64,000 bases of DNA, from contig JAPOZT010000014.1 of NCBI GenBank assembly GCA_026705925.1, forward strand, positions 1 through 64,000. The letters run 5' to 3'. Shown in pieces: positions 16,427-24,110 of this stretch. Both the position numbers and the translations under genes were made by a program. The DNA is from Gemmatimonadota bacterium (GTDB taxonomy: Bacteria > JAAXHH01). Below the pieces are notes generated by a model, which saw only the letters and a program-made list of their open reading frames with translations, was not told where the DNA came from and did no database searches. Position 1 is the stretch's first letter. Each line of letters opens with the position of its first letter.

Positions 16427-18319
16427 CTAAGTGTTTCCGTCCGTTGATGTTTCGCTGATCGATTCTCCCGGCGCCCGCGCGGGGCGACCGGTCGCTTCGG
16501 AAGGCGCGTCTTCGGACGGCGCGTCTTCGGACGGCGCGTCTTCGACCCACGCGGGCAGGGAAAGGTAGAAGGTCGCGCCTTCTCCGAGCCTGCTTTCGAC
16601 CCAGGTCCGGCCGTTGAGCAGTTCCATGGTGTGCCGGACGATCGCCAGGCCCAGGCCGGTCCCGCCTAGCGCCCTGGACCGCGCCCGGTCAACCCGGAAG
16701 AAACGTTCGAAGATCCGGGGTAGTGCCTCGGACGGAATGCCCGGTCCGGTGTCGGCGACCGAAAGGACGATCTCGTCGCCCCGTTCCTCGGTGCCGATGG
16801 TGATCGATCCGCCTTTCTCCGTGTATTTCACGGCGTTGTCCACCAGGTTGGACAGGGCCCGCTCCATGAGTTCGGGGTCTCCGCGCGCCGGCCGGTCCGT
16901 TTCGAACAGCAGGGAGAGGGTCAGCTGCTTGCGATCGATCTGTTTCGCGAAGATCTCGGTGACCCGTTCCGATACCCGGTCCAGGCGGCAAGCCGTGGAT
17001 TCGACCTCGTAGCGGCCGGATTCTATGCTGGACAGTTGCAGCAGGTCCTCGAGCAGCGCCTGCAGCCGGTCGGCATGGTGCCGGATGGACGTCATGAAAC
17101 GGCGCAGGGCGGCGGAATCCTCCATGGCGCCGTCCAGCAGCGTCTCCACGTAGCCCTTAATGGAGGTCAGCGGCGTCCTGAGTTCGTGCGACACGTTGGC
17201 CACGAAGTCCTTCCGGACCTGCTCCAGGCGGCGCAGCTCGGTCATGTCGTGGAACACGGCAACCACCCCGTGAAGCTGCTCCCCGATGCGTACGGGGGTC
17301 AGGTGCACCTGGAAGATGCGCTGGTTCCACTCCAGGGTCAGGTCGAACACGGTATCCTCGTGCAGGGACGGCGCCGAATCGATCGCGGCGTCCACCACGC
17401 TCTGCAGGTCGTGGTTGCGCACGACCTCGATGGGACGCTTGTTCAGGCACCACGCGTCCACGTCCATCATGCGTTTGAAAGCCGGATTGACCATCAGGAT
17501 CCGCCCTTCCGCGGAGGTCACCATCACGCCCTCCGCCATGCCGGACAGCACGGCTTCGAGCTGGGCGTTCTCTTCCCGGATCCGCGAGAGCCTCTCCTTT
17601 GATTGCGCGGCCATCTCGTTCAGGGCGGCCGCCAGGGAGGAAAGTTCGACGTGCGCCGGTGCGTAAGCGGTGATCTCGAGGTCGCCGGCGGCCTGGCGCC
17701 GGGCGACTTCCGTCATGCGTTCGATCGGGCGGGAGACCAGTCTCTCCGTGCCCCAGCTCAGCACGAAGCTTAACAGGAGGCCGATGCCGAGGGCCGCAAG
17801 CACGATCTTCCATATATGGGATTCGATCCACCGGAACTGCTGCAGCGGCAGCGCGACACGCACGACGCCACTGGCCTGTTCGGTCCGGAAGGGGACCGCC
17901 ACGTAAGCCATGTCGGTTTCCAGCGTGTTGCTGTAGCGAATGCTGTTTCCGATCCCGGACGCAGCGGCTTCGAGGATCTCCGGCCGGTCTCCGTGGTTCT
18001 CCATGAGGGGGACGGAAGAAAGGGGGATGGACGAATCACCGGCCACGACGCCGTCGTCCCTCACCACGGTCACCCGGGCACCGCACTGCTCGCCCAGGCG
18101 GTCCGCGATCGGATCGATGGTCTCGGGTGAAAGTGCGGGAAGAGAGGCGTTTTCGAGGTAGGACTGGATCAGGCGCGCGTCATTGAGCAATTGCTCGCGG
18201 GTATGGCCGCTGACATCCTCGCGGAGGGACGTGTTCAGATAGATGTACACGGCGCCCGCCACCACCAGGGTAAAGGCGACGTAGCCGACCAGGATCTTTG
18301 TCTGCAGCGAAAATCGCAT
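16427..18319 (-). CDS. phoR: PhoR-type sensor histidine kinase
   Basis: The 630 residues show a membrane helix (8-28), an external sensor region, a second helix (about 169-190), HAMP (190-245), PAS (about 250-365) with VMVTSAEGRILMVNPAF, a HisKA domain with HELRTPLTS (phosphorylated H378), and an ATPase domain with NLVDNAVKY, DTGPGIP and GTGLGLAIV. This is the PhoR/WalK layout. It sits eight bases downstream of its response regulator gene, in the same neighbourhood as pst, phoU and ppk1, so phosphate sensing is likely. The C-terminus carries three copies of the five-residue EDAPS, encoded by a 15-bp tandem repeat (16503-16547), in an otherwise unneeded tail. PhoR rather than another PAS kinase is inferred from context. 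Confidence 0.85.
   Translation of the reverse strand: MRFSLQTKILVGYVAFTLVVAGAVYIYLNTSLREDVSGHTREQLLNDARLIQSYLENASLPALSPETIDPIADRLGEQCGARVTVVRDDGVVAGDSSIPLSSVPLMENHGDRPEILEAAASGIGNSIRYSNTLETDMAYVAVPFRTEQASGVVRVALPLQQFRWIESHIWKIVLAALGIGLLLSFVLSWGTERLVSRPIERMTEVARRQAAGDLEITAYAPAHVELSSLAAALNEMAAQSKERLSRIREENAQLEAVLSGMAEGVMVTSAEGRILMVNPAFKRMMDVDAWCLNKRPIEVVRNHDLQSVVDAAIDSAPSLHEDTVFDLTLEWNQRIFQVHLTPVRIGEQLHGVVAVFHDMTELRRLEQVRKDFVANVSHELRTPLTSIKGYVETLLDGAMEDSAALRRFMTSIRHHADRLQALLEDLLQLSSIESGRYEVESTACRLDRVSERVTEIFAKQIDRKQLTLSLLFETDRPARGDPELMERALSNLVDNAVKYTEKGGSITIGTEERGDEIVLSVADTGPGIPSEALPRIFERFFRVDRARSRALGGTGLGLAIVRHTMELLNGRTWVESRLGEGATFYLSLPAWVEDAPSEDAPSEDAPSEATGRPARAPGESISETSTDGNT
16503..16547. 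repeat. 15-bp tandem repeat x3 in the phoR 3' end
   Basis: Three copies of GGCGCGTCTTCGGAC (the last slightly changed) encode EDAPS repeats in the C-terminal tail of the kinase. Confidence 0.85.
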
Positions 18320-18327
18320 GACCGGAC

Positions 18328-19005
18328 CTACCTGGTGAAGCGGTATCCGACCCCCCGCACCGTTTCCACCATGCCGGCGGCCTCGCCGAGTTTCTCTCGC
18401 AATCGCTTGATATGGGCGTCCACGGTGCGTCCGTACCCCATGTAGTCATATCCCCAGACCACGTCGAGCAGTTCTTCCCTGGTCTGTACCCTGCCGCGCC
18501 GCTGAAAGAGAGTGGCCAGCAGCTTGAACTCGGTGGCCGTCAGGGACACCGTGCTGCCCGAAACGGACACGTGGTGGCCTTCCACGTCGATGACCAGGGG
18601 TCCCGCCCGGACGGGGCCCGGAGTTTCCAGCGCGGACCGGCGACGCAGGATGTTACGGATGCGCAGGGCGATCTCCCTGGGACTGAAGGGTTTGACCACA
18701 TAGTCGTCGGCCCCCAGTTCGAGACCGATGATCCGGTCGATTTCCTCGCTCTTCGCGGTCAGCATCAGGATCGGTATGGACCTCGTGCGTTCGTCCTGTT
18801 TCAGAATGCGGCATACGTCGGTGCCTTCGAGTCCGGGCAGCATGAGGTCGAGCACGATGAGGTCGGGAGTCTCGTCACGGACTTTTTCAAGCGCGGCCGG
18901 ACCGTCCCCCGCCACGATGACGTCGAAGCCGGATTTCTCCAGGTTGTACTGGATGATTTCCACGATATCGGGTTCGTCGTCTACGACCAGTATCGTTTGT
19001 CGCAT
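18328..19005 (-). CDS. phoB: PhoB-type response regulator (OmpR family)
   Basis: This 225-residue two-domain regulator has a receiver domain with acidic pair DDE, phosphorylated D53 (VLDLMLP), T83 and K105 (VVKPF). Its winged-helix DNA-binding domain has TATEFKLLATLFQRRGRV, WGYDYMGYGRTVDAHIKRLREKLG and VRGVGYRF. ATG 19005 is set by an AGGAAGG ribosome site; upstream in-frame starts only read through a tandem repeat and are rejected. It precedes the kinase gene by eight bases. With PhoU and Pst encoded nearby, it probably activates phosphate genes when PhoR is released from PhoU control, but I could not find a convincing Pho box in this window. Confidence 0.88.
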   Translation of the reverse strand: MRQTILVVDDEPDIVEIIQYNLEKSGFDVIVAGDGPAALEKVRDETPDLIVLDLMLPGLEGTDVCRILKQDERTRSIPILMLTAKSEEIDRIIGLELGADDYVVKPFSPREIALRIRNILRRRSALETPGPVRAGPLVIDVEGHHVSVSGSTVSLTATEFKLLATLFQRRGRVQTREELLDVVWGYDYMGYGRTVDAHIKRLREKLGEAAGMVETVRGVGYRFTR

Positions 19006-19041
19006 TTCCCTTCCTGTCTGCCATGACGGTCCATCGCTGGC

Positions 19042-19110
19042 GCGTGGTGCCGCTCGCGTCCCGCGCGTGGTGCCTCTCGCAAGCGTGGTGCCGCTCACAA
19101 GCGTGGTGCC
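19042..19110. repeat. Imperfect 18-23-bp repeat x4 upstream of phoB
   Basis: GCGTGGTGCC recurs at 19042, 19065, 19083 and 19101, each followed by a similar tail; the last two intervals are 18 bp. It fills the nth-phoB spacer, so it lies in the phoB leader. Confidence 0.8.
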
Positions 19111-19112
19111 GC

Positions 19113-19751
19113 CTACTTTGCCGATGGGCACAGGTCGCTCAGGACGCATTCATCGCACTTCGGACGCCGGGCGACGCAGGTCTTCCTGCCGTGGGCCGCC
19201 ATGAGGTGTCCCAGGCCGGTCCAGTCCTGTTCCGGCACGATCTTCATCAGGTCGCGCTCGATCCGGTCTGGATCAGCGTTTTTAGTGAACCCGAGCAGCC
19301 CGGACAGCCGTTTCACGTGAGTATCCACGGCGATCCCCGGGATCCCGAACGCGTTGCCGCGCACGACGTTGGCGGTCTTCCGCCCCACGCCGGCCAGGTT
19401 CGTCAGGTCCTCCATGTCCGAGGGCACTTCGCCGTCGTGGAGATCAATCAACGACTGGCAGCATTTACGGATATTGGCCGCCTTGTTGCGGTAGAATCCC
19501 GTGGTGAAGATATCCGCTTCCAATGCCTCGGGCGCGGCGTCCAGGTAGTGCCCGGGGGACGGATACTTCCTGAAGAGGGATTCCGTGACCACGTTTACCT
19601 GCTTGTCCGTGCACTGCGCCGAAAGTATGGTCGCGACCAGCAGTTCAAAAGGCGTGGTGAATCTCAACGCCGGTCCCACGTCGGGGTAGGTCTTCTTCAG
19701 GCGGTCCAAGACCTCCGCCATGCGTTCGCGCTGTGCTTTCACGGTCGGCAT
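19113..19751 (-). CDS. nth: Endonuclease III (DNA glycosylase/AP lyase)
   Basis: This base-excision repair enzyme removes oxidised pyrimidines. All hallmarks are present in its 212 residues: ILSAQCTDKQVN, the helix-hairpin-helix LAGVGRKTANVV with the catalytic Lys in GRKTA, the catalytic Asp in AVDTHVKRL, and a 4Fe-4S cluster motif C-x6-C-x2-C-x5-C at the C-terminus (CVARRPKCDECVLSDLC). Length and motif spacing are normal. It lies between polX (upstream, separated by a 9-bp minisatellite) and phoB (downstream) on the same strand. The repair genes nth and polX are thus paired here. Confidence 0.95.
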   Translation of the reverse strand: MPTVKAQRERMAEVLDRLKKTYPDVGPALRFTTPFELLVATILSAQCTDKQVNVVTESLFRKYPSPGHYLDAAPEALEADIFTTGFYRNKAANIRKCCQSLIDLHDGEVPSDMEDLTNLAGVGRKTANVVRGNAFGIPGIAVDTHVKRLSGLLGFTKNADPDRIERDLMKIVPEQDWTGLGHLMAAHGRKTCVARRPKCDECVLSDLCPSAK

Positions 19752-19765
19752 GTTTCGGCGTCTCC

Positions 19766-19819
19766 AGGCGGACCAGGCGGACTAGGCGGGCAAGGCGGGC
19801 CAGGCGGGCAAGGCGGTCC
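19766..19819. repeat. 9-bp minisatellite x6 (AGGCGGACC type) between polX and nth
   Basis: Six consecutive 9-bp units based on AGGCGGACC fill the polX-nth spacer. The same unit, as a rotation of ACCAGGCGG, occurs at 29847-29909 and 41771-41797. Confidence 0.85.
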
Positions 19820-19821
19820 GC

Positions 19822-21543
19822 TCAACTCGCCGCCGTGCTGAGGCTCCCGGTCTTCAGCCGGACCAGTTCTTCCGCCGTCAGGCTGTTCAGGAGTCGATCG
19901 GGCGTCACGCCGCCCTTGCGGACCATGGAGAGTCCATATTCCACGTAATCCAGTTCGTCCACGTGATGAGCGTCGGGTCCAATGCTGAACCGGGCGCCCC
20001 GGGTCATGCCGTAGTCGAGGTGCCGCCAGTCCAGGTCGAGGCGGTGTGGATTCGCATTGACCTCTACGGCGACGTCGTGATCCACCGCTTCGTCGATGAG
20101 GCGGGCCACGTCCACGGGATAGCCGTCCCGGGCCAGCAGCAGCCGGCCCGTGGGGTGTCCCAGGATGGTCGTGTGCGGATTTCGGATCGCCTTGACCATG
20201 CGTGCAGTCATATCCGCTTCGGACATGTTGAACATGGAGTGCACGGAGGCCACGACCAGGTCGAAGGAGGCCAGGACCTCGTCCGGGTAGTCCAGGCTAC
20301 CGTCCGGGAGGATGTCGGACTCGATGCCCTTGAGGATGCGGAAGTCGTCGTAACCGGCGTTCAATCTGTCGATTTCCTCCTGCTGCTCCATGACCCGTTC
20401 GATACTCAGTCCCTGGGCGTAGGCCGCGGTCCGGCTGTGGTCGCAGACCGCGATGTAGCCGTACCCCCGCGCACGGGCGCCTTCGGCCATTTCCCGGAGG
20501 CTGTGCATCCCGTCGCTGTAGGAAGTATGGTTGTGGATCACGCCGATGATATCCGCCCTGGTCGGCAGTTCCGGCAGCCGGCTTTCCGCGGCCATGGCGA
20601 CCTCTTCGCCTCCTTCCCGCAGTTCCGGTGGTATGAACTGCAGACCGAGCAGGTCATAGATCACGGATTCGTCGGCACAGGGGATCACGGCGCGGTCGTG
20701 TATGACATGCCGGTCGGTGATGGTGATCCCCCGATCGTCGGCGTGCCGGGCGATCTTCGTCCGGTGGCCTTCGCTGCCCGTACAGTGATACAGCGTGACG
20801 GCGAAGGTGTCGTCCGACACACAGTGGACCCGCACGGGCAGGCCGGAGGGTCCGATGACGGTCACGTCCCGGCCGTCCTGCTCCTGCACCTCGCCGAAAC
20901 GATGCAGGATGGGCTTGATCCCCTCCGGGTCGGGATGGCCGACGACGAGGTCCGTCTCGCGAATGACTTCCATTCCGCGTCTGACGTCTCCGGCGACCTC
21001 GGCGCGCCAGACGTCGGGGTGGCGGAGCAGGTCGTCGGCCAGGGATTTCGCCTCCTTCGACGCCCGGTCCAGGAGATGGAACCCGCGCGACCGCTTGATC
21101 AGGTCGATCCCCTTGAGCACGCGCTCCTGGGTCTTGGCGCCGAACCCGTCCAGCTTGACGAGCCGGTTCTCCCGGCAGGCGTATTCCAGTTCCCCCACGG
21201 TATCGATGCCGAGATGGTCGTAAATCGTTCGGATTTTCCGCGCGCCGAGGCCCCTGATGGCGAGCATTTCCTGGAATCCGGCCGGCACCGTTTGAACGAG
21301 GGTCTGATGATAGCTCGACTGCCCGTCCCGGACGAGTTCGGTGATGTGGCGCACCATGGAGGCGCCCAGGCCGGGGACCTTGTCCACCCGGCCTTCGTTC
21401 ACCATGTCCGCAACCGGTTCGGAAAGGGTCTCCACGCGGCGCGCGGCGTTCGCGTAGGCACGGGTCTTGAAGGTGTTCTCGCCCTGCAGGATCAGGAGCG
21501 ATCCGATCTGGCTGAGCACCTTGCCGATCTGCTTGTTGGTCAT
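19822..21543 (-). CDS. polX: PolX-type protein: degenerate family X polymerase domain with intact PHP domain
   Basis: The 573 residues have the bacterial PolX order: an N-terminal helix-hairpin-helix region (VPGLGASMVRHI, IRGLGARKIRTIY, LDGFGAKTQERVL), palm and fingers (about 150-310), and a C-terminal PHP nuclease domain (about 330-573). The palm looks inactive. Where family X needs three Asp, it has E196, D198 and H240 (RETDLVV and VRVHC), and the nucleotide-binding GS is GD (AGDVRR). The PHP metal ligands look complete: H337/H339 (IHNHT), D344, D368/H369, E408, H435, H463 and D524/H526. It is therefore probably a DNA 3' exonuclease or AP-end processor that no longer polymerises. It is followed by nth, fitting a repair role. 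Confidence 0.85.
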   Translation of the reverse strand: MTNKQIGKVLSQIGSLLILQGENTFKTRAYANAARRVETLSEPVADMVNEGRVDKVPGLGASMVRHITELVRDGQSSYHQTLVQTVPAGFQEMLAIRGLGARKIRTIYDHLGIDTVGELEYACRENRLVKLDGFGAKTQERVLKGIDLIKRSRGFHLLDRASKEAKSLADDLLRHPDVWRAEVAGDVRRGMEVIRETDLVVGHPDPEGIKPILHRFGEVQEQDGRDVTVIGPSGLPVRVHCVSDDTFAVTLYHCTGSEGHRTKIARHADDRGITITDRHVIHDRAVIPCADESVIYDLLGLQFIPPELREGGEEVAMAAESRLPELPTRADIIGVIHNHTSYSDGMHSLREMAEGARARGYGYIAVCDHSRTAAYAQGLSIERVMEQQEEIDRLNAGYDDFRILKGIESDILPDGSLDYPDEVLASFDLVVASVHSMFNMSEADMTARMVKAIRNPHTTILGHPTGRLLLARDGYPVDVARLIDEAVDHDVAVEVNANPHRLDLDWRHLDYGMTRGARFSIGPDAHHVDELDYVEYGLSMVRKGGVTPDRLLNSLTAEELVRLKTGSLSTAAS

Positions 21544-21594
21544 GGCTGGATTCCGTCCTGGCGCGTCTTAACGTCCTGGCGCGCTTTCAGACTA

Positions 21595-21981
21595 TCAGCG
21601 CGCGGCGCGGGCATGCTGTCGGCAGACTTCAATGAATTCCGGCAGTCTCTTGACAAATTCCGATCTCGGCACGGCCCGTTTGCAGCCTGCCTCACGGGCG
21701 CGCACGAAGGCTTCGGGCCGCGTGTGCCGGCCGTAGGCCATCATGGGTACGTCCCTGGTTGCTTCAACGGCCTTCAAGTGGGAGATCAGACCCACGGCAT
21801 CGGTACGCGATAGATCGAGATCCACGATGATCGCGGTGGGCGGACCGTCCTCGGATTCACCCGGGATTTCGCTCGCTTCCGCGGCGAAGCGCGGCTTGCC
21901 GCCCAACTGACGGATGGTCTCCCCGATCTTGGCAGAGAAGAACAGGTCGTCCACCACGACGAGAACGGTATGGTCGGTCAT
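21595..21981 (-). CDS. Stand-alone divergent response-regulator receiver domain
   Basis: These 128 residues form a single receiver-like fold: the acidic pair in VLVVVDDLFF, a candidate phospho-acceptor Asp in IIVDLDL, and VPMMAYG for strand 4. The conserved Thr/Ser is Ala (MMAYG), and the conserved Lys-Pro pair is replaced (AVPRSEF). Phosphorylation switching is therefore doubtful and it may be a pseudo-receiver. There is no output domain. It lies 51 bases upstream of polX on the same strand and probably shares its transcript, with a noncoding repeat-rich region on its other side. The partner is unknown. Confidence 0.7.
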   Translation of the reverse strand: MTDHTVLVVVDDLFFSAKIGETIRQLGGKPRFAAEASEIPGESEDGPPTAIIVDLDLSRTDAVGLISHLKAVEATRDVPMMAYGRHTRPEAFVRAREAGCKRAVPRSEFVKRLPEFIEVCRQHARAAR

Positions 21982-22036
21982 CGGTTCTCCAGTCTTGCAT
22001 TACGCTGGCTGACGGTGTTTCGGCCGACGGCGTTCC

Positions 22037-22124
22037 GGCTGTTCGGCTGTTCGGCTGTTCGGCTGTTCGGCTGTTCGGCTGTTCGGCTGTTCGGCTGTTC
22101 GGCTGTTCGGCTGTTCGGCTGTTC
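22037..22124. repeat. Perfect octanucleotide tandem repeat (GGCTGTTC)11
   Basis: Eleven exact, uninterrupted copies of GGCTGTTC span 88 bases. Perfect identity implies recent expansion, so copy number is likely to vary between cells or strains. It sits upstream of the receiver-polX transcript and about 190 bases upstream of the feo promoter. Confidence 0.97.
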
Positions 22125-22196
22125 GAATATAAAGGTGGGAGTCTGCCGCAAACAAGGGGATTGTTTCGGTCCTGCACATGGTCCAAGCGGGACCCG

Positions 22197-22292
22197 CCGG
22201 TGCCCGTCCGGACGAGTCTGCCGTTGCCCGTCCGCGCGAGTCTGCCGACCGCTGTTCGGAAAAGCCTGCCGGCGCCTGTCCGGACGAATCTA
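22197..22292. repeat. 24-bp imperfect tandem repeat x4
   Basis: Four 24-base units begin at 22197, 22221, 22245 and 22269, with the consensus CCGNTGCCCGTCCGGACGAG followed by TCTG. The third is the most diverged. The array ends just before the feo promoter. Confidence 0.8.
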
Positions 22293-22312
22293 GACTTTTT
22301 CCATTCTAATTG

Positions 22313-22341
22313 TTGACACATACATTATCAAACTATATATT
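22313..22341 (+). promoter_or_regulatory. Sigma-70 promoter of the DtxR-feo operon
   Basis: TTGACA at 22313-22318 and TATATT at 22336-22341 have the ideal 17-base spacing, in a strongly AT-rich stretch. Confidence 0.75.
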
Positions 22342-22356
22342 TATCCTTGTCTAAAA
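22339..22356 (+). promoter_or_regulatory. Operator-like site at the feo promoter
   Basis: The sequence TTTATCCTTGTCTAAA (22340-22355) overlaps the end of the -10 box. It matches the porin palindrome TTTAGCCGAGACTAAA at 11 of 16 positions, with the outer TTTA and TAAA kept. This suggests autoregulation by the DtxR-type repressor encoded just downstream. Confidence 0.5.
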
Positions 22357-22404
22357 ATAACGCCTTCAATCCAGGCAACGCCGAAACCCTATTTGGTCGT
22401 TCCC

Positions 22405-23097
22405 ATGCCCACGCCCGCCACCGAAGACTACCTGAAAACCATCTACAAGCTGCAGGAAAACGCCGAAGCCGCGTCGACCAATGCCGTTGCGGACCGGATG
22501 GGCGTATCGGCGGCCTCCGTTACCAACATGATGAAGCGGCTGTCGGAGTCGGGTCTGGTCGAGCACCGGCCATACCAGGCGATCAGGCTGACCGACGCGG
22601 GCAGGAAGATCGCCCTCGAAATCATCCGCCATCACCGGCTGCTGGAGGTGTACATGGCGGAAGCGCTCGGGTTTACGTGGGACCAGGTGGACGCGGAGGC
22701 GGAACGGCTCGAACACGTGATATCCGAGGAATTCGAGGACAAGATCGACGCCATGCTGGGATACCCGACGACGGATCCCCACGGCTCGCCCATTCCGACG
22801 AAGGACGGGTCCATCGCCACCACGAACCACGAGAAGCTGTCCGACATGGAGGCCGGTCGGTCCGTGGTCGTCCGCCGCGTGACCGACACGGATCCGGAAC
22901 TGCTCCGTTACCTGGCAAAACTCGGCCTGCGGCCGGAAAACACCGTGGAAGTGCTGAATAAGGAGCCCTTCGAAGGCCCCTTGCTCCTGCGCGTCGGCGG
23001 GGAGGAACACCACGTCGGGCGCCAGGTCGCGCGTACCGTCCTGGTCGAAAGCCTGGCGGCCGTCGAAGGAAGCGACGAGGGGCGGGCAGACCCATGA
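22405..23097 (+). CDS. DtxR/MntR-family metal-dependent repressor
   Basis: This 230-residue cytoplasmic regulator senses Fe(II) or Mn(II) and represses uptake genes. It shows the winged-helix start TPATEDYLKTIYKLQE, the recognition helix region VSAASVTNMMKRLSESGLVEHRPY, the dimer/metal domain (HHRLLEVYMAEALGF, then EAERLEHVISEEFEDKID), and a C-terminal SH3/FeoA-like domain (SDMEAGRSVVVRRV). ATG 22405 is preferred over TTG 22393 from family alignment; the ribosome site is weak. Its stop overlaps the next start by four bases, so translation is probably coupled through the whole iron operon. The operator-like site at its promoter suggests self-control. Confidence 0.9.
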   Translation: MPTPATEDYLKTIYKLQENAEAASTNAVADRMGVSAASVTNMMKRLSESGLVEHRPYQAIRLTDAGRKIALEIIRHHRLLEVYMAEALGFTWDQVDAEAERLEHVISEEFEDKIDAMLGYPTTDPHGSPIPTKDGSIATTNHEKLSDMEAGRSVVVRRVTDTDPELLRYLAKLGLRPENTVEVLNKEPFEGPLLLRVGGEEHHVGRQVARTVLVESLAAVEGSDEGRADP

Positions 23098-24110
23098 CCG
23101 GTATCATCGTGCTCATCGTTGTCGGCGCGCTTTTCGTACCGCAATACGGCCTGTTCTGGCGCATCCGGCGCCGGCGCTGGCTGCAATCCCGTCAGGCCGT
23201 GGAGGACGCCCTCGCCCATCTGCACCAGTTTCAGCACGACGGCCGCCCGGCGTCCGTGGAGACCCTTTCCAATACCCTGGGCACGTCGACGAAACACACG
23301 CTGGACCTGGTCAATCGCATGGCGCAACTCGACCTCGTGGCCGTGACGGGCCAGGGGATGCGGCTCACGGCGGCGGGCCACCGCTGGGCACTCCAGATCG
23401 TCCGGGCCCACCGGCTGTTCGAGCGGTATCTTGCCGATGAGACTTCGGTGCCCCGGGAAGAGATCCATGCCCGCGCCCACCGGCTGGAGCATACGGTGAC
23501 CGAGGCGCAGGTCGACAAGATGGACGCCGACATGGGCCATCCCGCCTTCGATCCCCAGGGAGATCCGATCCCGAACGCCGCCGGCGACATGAAGGAGATC
23601 GAGAGCCAGAAACTCGTCGACTGGCCGGCGGGCGTACCGGCGCTGATCGTGCATATCGAGGACGAGCCGCCGGAAGTGTACGCCCAGATCATCGCCGAGG
23701 ATCTCCATCCCGGGATGGTCATCACGATCGTGGACATGTCGCCCGTGCGGGTGGTCATCGGCACGCCGGACGCCGAACACGTGCTGGCGCCGGTCGTGGC
23801 CGCGAACGTGTCCGTGCGGGAGGCGCCCACCGAAGGCGTCGAACCGGCGGGCGTACCGCTCACCACGCTGGAACACGGCGAGGCGGGGCGGGTCGTCGGG
23901 CTGGCGCCGGCCTGCCAGGGCCTGACCCGAAGGCGGTTCCAGGACCTGGGTCTCACGCCCGGCGCACGCGTCGAGCGGGTCATGCAAAGCGCTTTCAGCG
24001 ACCCCACGGCCTATCGGGTCCGCAATACGATGATCGCGCTGCGCCGTGAACAGAGCGATCTGATCCGGATCGAAAGAGCACCGCGGAAGGAACAGGAGAT
24101 CGACACATGA
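23094..24110 (+). CDS. Membrane-anchored DtxR-like protein fused to FeoA
   Basis: The 338-residue protein opens with one membrane helix (about 3-20, [21 protein letters not shown]) and a basic stretch. A second DtxR-like winged helix plus metal/dimer domain follows (about 32-150: [48 protein letters not shown]), then an intermediate domain, and a complete FeoA domain (about 262-338: [30 protein letters not shown]). FeoA-type SH3 domains assist FeoB in ferrous iron import. The membrane anchor suggests it works at the transporter rather than as a free repressor. It overlaps the dtxR and feoB-G genes by four bases on each side. Confidence 0.85.
   Translation: MTGIIVLIVVGALFVPQYGLFWRIRRRRWLQSRQAVEDALAHLHQFQHDGRPASVETLSNTLGTSTKHTLDLVNRMAQLDLVAVTGQGMRLTAAGHRWALQIVRAHRLFERYLADETSVPREEIHARAHRLEHTVTEAQVDKMDADMGHPAFDPQGDPIPNAAGDMKEIESQKLVDWPAGVPALIVHIEDEPPEVYAQIIAEDLHPGMVITIVDMSPVRVVIGTPDAEHVLAPVVAANVSVREAPTEGVEPAGVPLTTLEHGEAGRVVGLAPACQGLTRRRFQDLGLTPGARVERVMQSAFSDPTAYRVRNTMIALRREQSDLIRIERAPRKEQEIDT

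Larger units (their letters stand above)
21982..22404. other. Repeat-rich divergent intergenic region
   Basis: About 420 bases between the minus-strand receiver gene and the plus-strand iron operon. It holds an 11-copy octanucleotide array (22037-22124), a 24-bp repeat x4 (22197-22292), and the feo promoter and operator (22313-22356). The open frame running through the arrays encodes only low-complexity sequence. Confidence 0.7.

Noticed and set aside
19006-19149. N-terminal extension of PhoB (TTLVSGTTLARGTTRG)
   Set aside because: It is encoded by intergenic repeats. ATG 19005 has the ribosome site and matches the family start.
22037-22292. Possible CRISPR array
   Set aside because: The repeats are directly adjacent with no unique spacers, and no cas genes are present. 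The other tandem arrays in the window are the same in this respect.
21857-22321. Minus-strand frame encoding EQPNSRTA repeats
   Set aside because: It is only translation of the octanucleotide array, overlaps the receiver gene in another frame, and has no ribosome site.
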